Source: an uncultured Clostridia bacterium (lineage in GTDB: Bacteria; Bacillota; Clostridia; TANB77; CAG-508). From it: a stretch of DNA of 56,818 bases. The stretch's first letter is position 1. Each line of letters begins with the position of its first letter. The notes under the pieces were generated by a model, which worked only from the letters and a program-made list of their open reading frames with translations, did not search any database and was not told where the DNA came from. The position numbers were made by a program, and so were the translations under genes. Shown one piece after another: positions 51,912 to 56,818 of the stretch. Where the stretch lies: NCBI GenBank assembly GCA_944389225.1, contig CALXLP010000006.1:1-56818 (forward strand), read 5' to 3'.

Positions 51912-54803
51912 TTATCTTTTTATTTCTTCCATAACATAAACCTCAATGATGTCTCCTTCTTTGATGTCATTATAGTTTTCAATTTGCATTCCGCATTCAA
52001 AACCTTTTGTTACTTCTTTTACATCATCTTTAAATCTCTTCAAAGTTGCTAAATGTCCGTCATGGATAACAATATTATCACGAATAACTCTTACGCCTGC
52101 ATTTCTCTCTACTTTTCCATTTAATACATAAGCACCTGCAACAGTTCCTACATTTGAAATTTTGAAGATTTGTCTTACTTCTACATTTCCGATTACTTTT
52201 TCTTCATATTTTGGTGCTAGCATTCCTTTCATAGCTGCTTCTACATCTTCAATTACTTGATAAATAACAGAATATTGTTTGATTTCTACTTCTTCTTTTT
52301 CTGCCATTTCTTTTGCTGTATGGTCAGGTCTTACATTAAATGCAATGATAATTGCATTTGATACTTTTGCAAGTGTGACATCTGATTGGTTAACTGCTCC
52401 TGCTGCACTATGGATAACTTTTACTCTAACTTCTTCATTTTGTAATTTTTCTAATGATTGTTTTACCGCTTCCACAGAACCTTGTACATCTGCTTTTACA
52501 ATTAAGTTTAATACTTTTAGTTTTCCTTCTTCCATTTGGCTAAATAGATTATCTAAAGTTACTTTTGTCGCACTATTAATTGCTTTTTCTCTTGCTTGAC
52601 GTTTTCTTCTTTCTATTAAATGTTTTGCCATTTTTTCATTTTTAACTTCATAGAAAGTATCTCCAGCTTCTGGTACATCTGTTAATCCCATGATTTCAAC
52701 CGGTGTTGAAGGACCTGCTGATTTTACTTTTTTACCTTTATCATTTACCATGGCTCTAATTCTTCCGATTGATGAACCAACCACAATGGTATCTCCAACA
52801 TCTAATGTACCTCTTTGTACTAGCATTGTTGCAATCGCACCTTTTGACTTGTCTAGTCTAGCTTCTATAACTGCTCCTTTTGCTTGTTTATGTGGATTTG
52901 CTTTTAATTCTAATACATCTGCTTCTAATAATACCATTTCTAATAATTGGTCTATATTTTGATGTTTCTTAGCAGAGATTGGAACATAAATTGTATCTCC
53001 ACCCCATTCTTCTGGTACCAATTCATATGCCATTAATTCTTGTTTTACTTTATCAATATTGGCATCTGGTAAATCAATTTTGTTAATCGCAACAATAATT
53101 GGAATTCCTGCTGATTTTGCATGGTTGATGGCTTCAACTGTTTGAGGCATAACACCATCATTTGCAGCAACTACTAAGATAGCAATATCTGTAATTTGTG
53201 CACCTCTCGCACGCATTGCTGTAAATGCTTCATGTCCTGGTGTATCTAAGAAAGTGATTTCTCTATCATTAATTTTTACCATGTATGCACCAATTGCTTG
53301 TGTAATTCCTCCTGCTTCTCCTTCAATCACATTTGTTTTTCTGATGGCATCTAAAAGAGATGTTTTACCATGGTCTACATGTCCCATAACAACAACAACT
53401 GGTGGTCTTGGTACTAAATCTTCTTCTCTATCTTCAGATTCGTCAAATAAGATATCTTCTTCTGTCACAGTTTCTTTCTTTGTTGCTGTAATACCAAATT
53501 CTTGAGCAATTAAATATGCTGTATCAAAATCGATTTCTTGATTGATGGTAGCCATAACACCAAATCCTAATAATTTTTTAATAACTTCTGCTGTTGTTTT
53601 TTTCATTTCTGCAGCTAAATCTTTTACAGTAATGGTTTCTGGAATTTCTATATCTGTTAATTTAAAGATTTTTTGTTTTGTTCTTTCTTCTTGATTTTGG
53701 TTTTTCTTTTTCTTTCCTCTTCTTCCTCTTTCTGTTGTTAAATCATAATAATCTAACATACCACCATCTTGATCATCAAACATATTTGATAATTGATTTG
53801 CTGTTTTTAATGTTTTTAGTTTTCCTTCATCAAAGTTACCATTGTTAGAATTTCTTCTATTTTTTGACTTTTTATTGTTTTTATTTTCATCAAATCGATT
53901 ATTATTTTTTTGTTTATCAATATTTTTATTATATTCTCTTACATTTTCTTTTTCTACAACTTCTGTTGCCATAATATTTTTAATATTTTTCTCAATACCT
54001 TTTTCATCTAATGGTCTTTTTCCATATCGATCATTATTGGCATTTCGATTATTAAATTTATTATTTCTATTATTGAAGTTATTATTGTTATTATTGTTGA
54101 AATTATTTCTTCTTTGATTATTATAATTATTATTGTTTCTATTTTGATAATGATTATTCATATTATTGTTATTTACTCTTACATTTCTTGTCTCTGTTTT
54201 CATACCTTTATTTTCTTCAACCTTTTCTGGAACTTTGTTAGATTTTTCTTCTTGAACAGTTTTTACTTCTGGTTTTGTCTTTACTTCCTCTTTAACAACT
54301 GTTTCACTTTTTACTTCTGTTTTTTCTTCTTTTTTTACTTCTTCCTTCTTTGGTTCTTGTTTATTCAATCCAAACAATTCACTAACTGTCATTGGTTTAT
54401 TTGGTTTATTTCTATAAACAATGTTATAATCTTTATTTGCTTTTCTCTCAACAAAACCAATATTGCTATTTCTTTTTTCTTCTTTTTTTACTACTTCTTT
54501 ATTTTTTTCAGATTCATCCTGTGCAATAATGACTTCTCTTCTGATAATAACAGGTGTTTCTTTTTTATTCTCTTTCTTAGCTTCTTTTTTTGTTTCTTTG
54601 CTTTCTGCATTTTTCTTTGTTCCTGTTATTTTCTTCATAATTGCTTCTTCTATTCTTTTGGCTTCATCTTCTTCTACACCACTTAAATGACTTTTGGCTT
54701 CAATATTTAATTTGTTAGCAATATCTAATACCTCTTTACTTGTTAAATTTAATTTTTTTGCTATTTCATGTATTTTTATCTTACCCAAGAGCTTCACCCC
54801 CAT
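51912..54803 (-). CDS. infB: Translation initiation factor IF-2
   Basis: 963 aa. It delivers initiator tRNA to the 30S ribosome and hydrolyses GTP. An IF-2N helix ([17 protein letters not shown]) opens it, then a long Lys/Glu- and Asn-rich linker (about 55-345), a second N2 domain ([19 protein letters not shown]), the G domain with [15 protein letters not shown] and [10 protein letters not shown], and the C domains. The ATG at 54803 overlaps ylxQ; a TTG at 54788 (GKIKIHEIA) with GGGGGTG ahead is an equally good start. The Asn repeats cause the low-complexity look. Confidence 0.97.
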   Translation of the reverse strand: MGVKLLGKIKIHEIAKKLNLTSKEVLDIANKLNIEAKSHLSGVEEDEAKRIEEAIMKKITGTKKNAESKETKKEAKKENKKETPVIIRREVIIAQDESEKNKEVVKKEEKRNSNIGFVERKANKDYNIVYRNKPNKPMTVSELFGLNKQEPKKEEVKKEEKTEVKSETVVKEEVKTKPEVKTVQEEKSNKVPEKVEENKGMKTETRNVRVNNNNMNNHYQNRNNNNYNNQRRNNFNNNNNNNFNNRNNKFNNRNANNDRYGKRPLDEKGIEKNIKNIMATEVVEKENVREYNKNIDKQKNNNRFDENKNNKKSKNRRNSNNGNFDEGKLKTLKTANQLSNMFDDQDGGMLDYYDLTTERGRRGKKKKNQNQEERTKQKIFKLTDIEIPETITVKDLAAEMKKTTAEVIKKLLGFGVMATINQEIDFDTAYLIAQEFGITATKKETVTEEDILFDESEDREEDLVPRPPVVVVMGHVDHGKTSLLDAIRKTNVIEGEAGGITQAIGAYMVKINDREITFLDTPGHEAFTAMRARGAQITDIAILVVAANDGVMPQTVEAINHAKSAGIPIIVAINKIDLPDANIDKVKQELMAYELVPEEWGGDTIYVPISAKKHQNIDQLLEMVLLEADVLELKANPHKQAKGAVIEARLDKSKGAIATMLVQRGTLDVGDTIVVGSSIGRIRAMVNDKGKKVKSAGPSTPVEIMGLTDVPEAGDTFYEVKNEKMAKHLIERRKRQAREKAINSATKVTLDNLFSQMEEGKLKVLNLIVKADVQGSVEAVKQSLEKLQNEEVRVKVIHSAAGAVNQSDVTLAKVSNAIIIAFNVRPDHTAKEMAEKEEVEIKQYSVIYQVIEDVEAAMKGMLAPKYEEKVIGNVEVRQIFKISNVGTVAGAYVLNGKVERNAGVRVIRDNIVIHDGHLATLKRFKDDVKEVTKGFECGMQIENYNDIKEGDIIEVYVMEEIKR

Positions 54804-55102
54804 TGTTTATTTTTTCTATTTCTTTAGATAAATTTATATCTTGTATACCAAGTATTGCTTTATTTTTCTTTCCTATTGCTTTACTTAATGTTTCTATATC
54901 TGCTATTTGTATAATTGGTATATGAAATTGTTCACATATTTTTTTAAATTTATCTTTTGTTCTGTCTGATGAATCCTCTGCTAGAATCACTAACTTTACC
55001 AATCTCTTTTTTATACTATTTTCTACGCTATCTGCGCCAAAAGATATTTTTCCGTGCTTTTGCAGATAATCCAATTAAACCTAATATTTTCTTATTTACC
55101 AA
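54781..55102 (-). pseudogene. ylxQ: L7Ae-like RNA-binding protein YlxQ, probable frameshift
   Basis: The longest clean frame (54781-55074) encodes GKISFGADSVENSIKK and the rest of an L7Ae/L30e-like domain but lacks the family N-terminus. Upstream in another frame the sequence reads NKKILGLIGLSAKA, the expected start, from a TTG at 55102. Deleting one base near 55054 joins them as SAKAGKISFGAD. So there is one extra base, either a real mutation or an assembly error. The start overlaps ylxR's end and the stop overlaps infB. Ribosomal RNA-type binding is expected. Confidence 0.75.
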
Positions 55103-55352
55103 GAATGACACCTCTTAAACTTTCATAAATTTCATCTGATATATTTATATCTAACACTCTTTCTAATCTTTTTGACTTGATTACTTTTTCTAGGCATTTT
55201 ATATTATCACAAATATATGCCCCTCTGCCTTCCATCTTACCTGTTCTGTCTACATGTATCTCATTTTCTTTATTTTTCACAATTCTGATTAATTGATTTT
55301 TATCTTTTTTTTCATTACATCCCATACAAGTTCTTTGTGGTATCTTTTTCAC
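55092..55352 (-). CDS. ylxR: YlxR family RNA-binding protein (RnpM)
   Basis: 86 aa. The family signature RTCMGCNEKKDKNQLIRI is at 8-25, and the loop GRGAYICDNIKCLEKV follows. In B. subtilis YlxR (RnpM) binds RNase P RNA and also affects gene expression; here the same role is inferred. It lies 38 bases after nusA in the conserved nusA-ylxR-ylxQ-infB order. Confidence 0.92.
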   Translation of the reverse strand: MKKIPQRTCMGCNEKKDKNQLIRIVKNKENEIHVDRTGKMEGRGAYICDNIKCLEKVIKSKRLERVLDINISDEIYESLRGVILGK

Positions 55353-55390
55353 ATAAAAACCCCCTTTTATTGTATGTTCCTGAATTCTAT

Positions 55391-56551
55391 TTATTCTTCA
55401 TTTTCTGCTTCTTGTTGATTTTCTTCTGTTGGTTCTTCATTTTGTGTTTCAGCTTCTTCTTGTGCTTTCATTAACATTTCTCTAAATTGTGTTTCTGATT
55501 TAATATCAATTTTCCAATTTGTTAATTTAGCAGCTAATCTTGCATTTTGTCCTGATTTTCCAATAGCAAGTGATAATTGGTCATCTGGAACAATAACTTG
55601 TGCAAATTTTTCATCTTCTTTTATATCAACTGCTAATATTTGTGCTGGTAGTAATGCTGAAGATATATAAATTGATGGATCTTCATTCCATTCAATAACA
55701 TCTATTTTTTCACCATTTAATTCATTGATAACATTTTGGATTCTAACACCTTTTTGTCCTACACAAGAACCAACTGGATCAATGTTTGGATCTGGAGAAT
55801 ATACAGCTACTTTACTTCTATATCCTGGATCTCTTGATACACTCTTAATTTCAATAACACCTTCATAAATTTCAGGTATTTCAAATTCTAATAATTTTCT
55901 TACAAAGTCTGGATGACTTCTAGATACGATAACTTGTGGTGCTCCTTTTGCTCCTCTTTCTACATCTAGTACATATCCTTTTATTTTATCATTTACTCTA
56001 TAAGTTTCTGTTGGTACTTGTTCTTTTGTTGGCATAATTCCTTCTAGTCTTCCTAAATCCATTACCACAATATTTTTATCTGCTTTTTGGATAATTCCTG
56101 AAACAATTTCACCTTTTCTATCATTAAATTCTGTGTAAATGATTTCTCTTTCTGCTTCTCTTAATTTTTGAATGATAACTTGTTTTGCTGTTTGTGCTGC
56201 AATTCTTCCAAAGTTTCTTGGAACAATTTCTACTTCTACTGTATCTCCGATATTGACATCTTTATTAATTTTTTTAGCATCTTCTAAACTAATTTCTAAT
56301 GCACTGTCATTTGCATGTTCCATAACTTCTTTTATAGAATATACATGTGTTGCACCAGTTTGTGGATCCATTACTACTTTTACATTATCTAATGCATCAA
56401 AGTTTCTTTTGTATGCTGTTAGTAATGCTGTTTCAATGGATTCTAATAAATATTCTTTTTTGATTCCTTTCTCTTTTTCTAATTCTTCTAAAGCTAATAT
56501 TAATTCTTTATTATCGATTGCTGGCTCTTTTGCTTTGCTTTTGCTTTTCAT
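55391..56551 (-). CDS. nusA: Transcription termination/antitermination protein NusA
   Basis: 386 aa from the ATG at 56551 (MKSKSKAKEP), preferred because GGAAGGAAAG lies directly upstream; a 24-residue longer start has no ribosome site. N-terminal RNA polymerase-binding domain (KKEYLLESIETALLTAYKRNF cut here as SIETALLTAYKRNF), S1 domain (IVSGIIQKADKNIVVMDLG), KH1 with DPVGSCVGQKGVRIQ and KH2 with LSLAIGKSGQNARLAAKL. An acidic Glu-rich tail ends it. It is second in the rimP-nusA operon. Confidence 0.95.
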   Translation of the reverse strand: MKSKSKAKEPAIDNKELILALEELEKEKGIKKEYLLESIETALLTAYKRNFDALDNVKVVMDPQTGATHVYSIKEVMEHANDSALEISLEDAKKINKDVNIGDTVEVEIVPRNFGRIAAQTAKQVIIQKLREAEREIIYTEFNDRKGEIVSGIIQKADKNIVVMDLGRLEGIMPTKEQVPTETYRVNDKIKGYVLDVERGAKGAPQVIVSRSHPDFVRKLLEFEIPEIYEGVIEIKSVSRDPGYRSKVAVYSPDPNIDPVGSCVGQKGVRIQNVINELNGEKIDVIEWNEDPSIYISSALLPAQILAVDIKEDEKFAQVIVPDDQLSLAIGKSGQNARLAAKLTNWKIDIKSETQFREMLMKAQEEAETQNEEPTEENQQEAENEE

Positions 56552-56613
56552 TTTCTTTCCTTCCTTTCTTCTTTTCAATCCAGATTGGAAACGAATTAAA
56601 TTTCCATCCTTTT

Positions 56614-56818
56614 TCAATCCCAATGATATACAGTTTTGATTTGTGCTATATTCTTTCTTTCAATGTTTATATCATCTTCCAATAGGATATATTCTTCATT
56701 AAAATCTTTTAATATTCCTTGATATTCTTTATTTCCTAATGCATCTTTTTTAAATAACTTTATAGCAATTTCTTTTCCTTTATTTTGTTCTAAGTGTTTA
56801 TCTTTTCTTAACACTCTT
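56614..56818 (-). CDS. rimP: Ribosome maturation factor RimP, C-terminal part (cut by window edge)
   Basis: Only the last 67 codons are visible. VLRKDKHLEQNKGKEIAIKL and the Sm-like strand pattern FKKDALGNKEYQGILKDF match the RimP C-terminal domain. It acts in 30S subunit assembly and sits directly upstream of nusA, as in most bacteria. The 5' part lies beyond the window. Confidence 0.9.
   Translation of the reverse strand, partial: RVLRKDKHLEQNKGKEIAIKLFKKDALGNKEYQGILKDFNEEYILLEDDINIERKNIAQIKTVYHWD

Noticed and set aside
54060-54180. Short tandem pattern suggesting a CRISPR or repeat array
   Set aside because: It encodes the Asn-rich linker of IF-2; units are irregular and there are no spacers.
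53842-54690. Phe-rich plus-strand frames opposite infB
   Set aside because: Shadows of the Asn/Lys-rich IF-2 linker.

Overview
The window is a very AT-rich stretch of a low-GC Gram-positive genome, most likely a spore-forming anaerobic Clostridia member. The evidence is a full spoIIIAA-AH operon, the anaerobic ribonucleotide reductase pair nrdD/nrdG, a Gram-positive MurT/GatD pair, a class A PBP, and a nusA-ylxR-ylxQ-infB-rbfA block in Firmicutes order. Most genes are on the minus strand, each with a clear AGGAGG-type ribosome binding site. I saw no rRNA, tRNA or CRISPR array.

Layout. 1-8.3 kb: three prepilin-like surface protein genes (one cut by the window edge) around a fatty-acid block (fabI, accA, accD, accC). 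8.5-17.4 kb: a small XRE regulator, the spoIIIA operon, a large secreted or membrane-anchored unknown and a YebC regulator. 17.5-23.7 kb: a tight run of small-molecule hydrolases (PHP, HD, HIT-like, a nucleotidase/nucleoside-hydrolase fusion, a histidine phosphatase, a frameshifted HAD) plus a methyltransferase. 24-32.4 kb: a ZIP transporter, AIM24, a Mg2+ P-type ATPase, a phosphodiesterase, a DUF4116-like repeat protein, a UMPH-1-like nucleotidase and an Rpn-family protein. 32.9-37.5 kb: a fourth prepilin-like gene, then murT-gatD. 38-43.2 kb: nrdG, nrdD, a divergent Crp/Fnr regulator, a large nested palindrome and galE. 44-56.8 kb: cysS, a PBP, an unknown, and the translation block truB, nrnA, rbfA, infB, ylxQ, ylxR, nusA, rimP.

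The main discovery candidate is a family of four putative invertible promoters, one upstream of each prepilin-like gene (about 212-416, 2006-2194, 8086-8272, 34506-34697). Each is a roughly 190-205 bp segment bounded by inverted copies of a GAGT-N5-ACTC-type site. The 5-nt core is the same within a pair and different between loci. Each segment holds a good sigma-A promoter (TTGAYW, 16-17 nt, TATNAT-like), and in this assembly all four point away from the gene, into a terminator formed by the distal site. This is what an OFF phase-variable promoter looks like. The cores suggest one recombinase could flip each locus independently. No recombinase gene is visible in the window.

Other notable points: a Crp/Fnr operator pair placed to activate nrdD and repress the regulator; a shared 16-bp element upstream of accC and accD; a dispersed hairpin repeat that supplies the TAG stop codon of several genes; a nested palindrome of about 360 bp between crp/fnr and galE; three higher-GC orphan genes with their own terminators; and three apparent single-base frameshifts (HAD phosphatase, ylxQ, end of spoIIIAA), which may be real or assembly errors.
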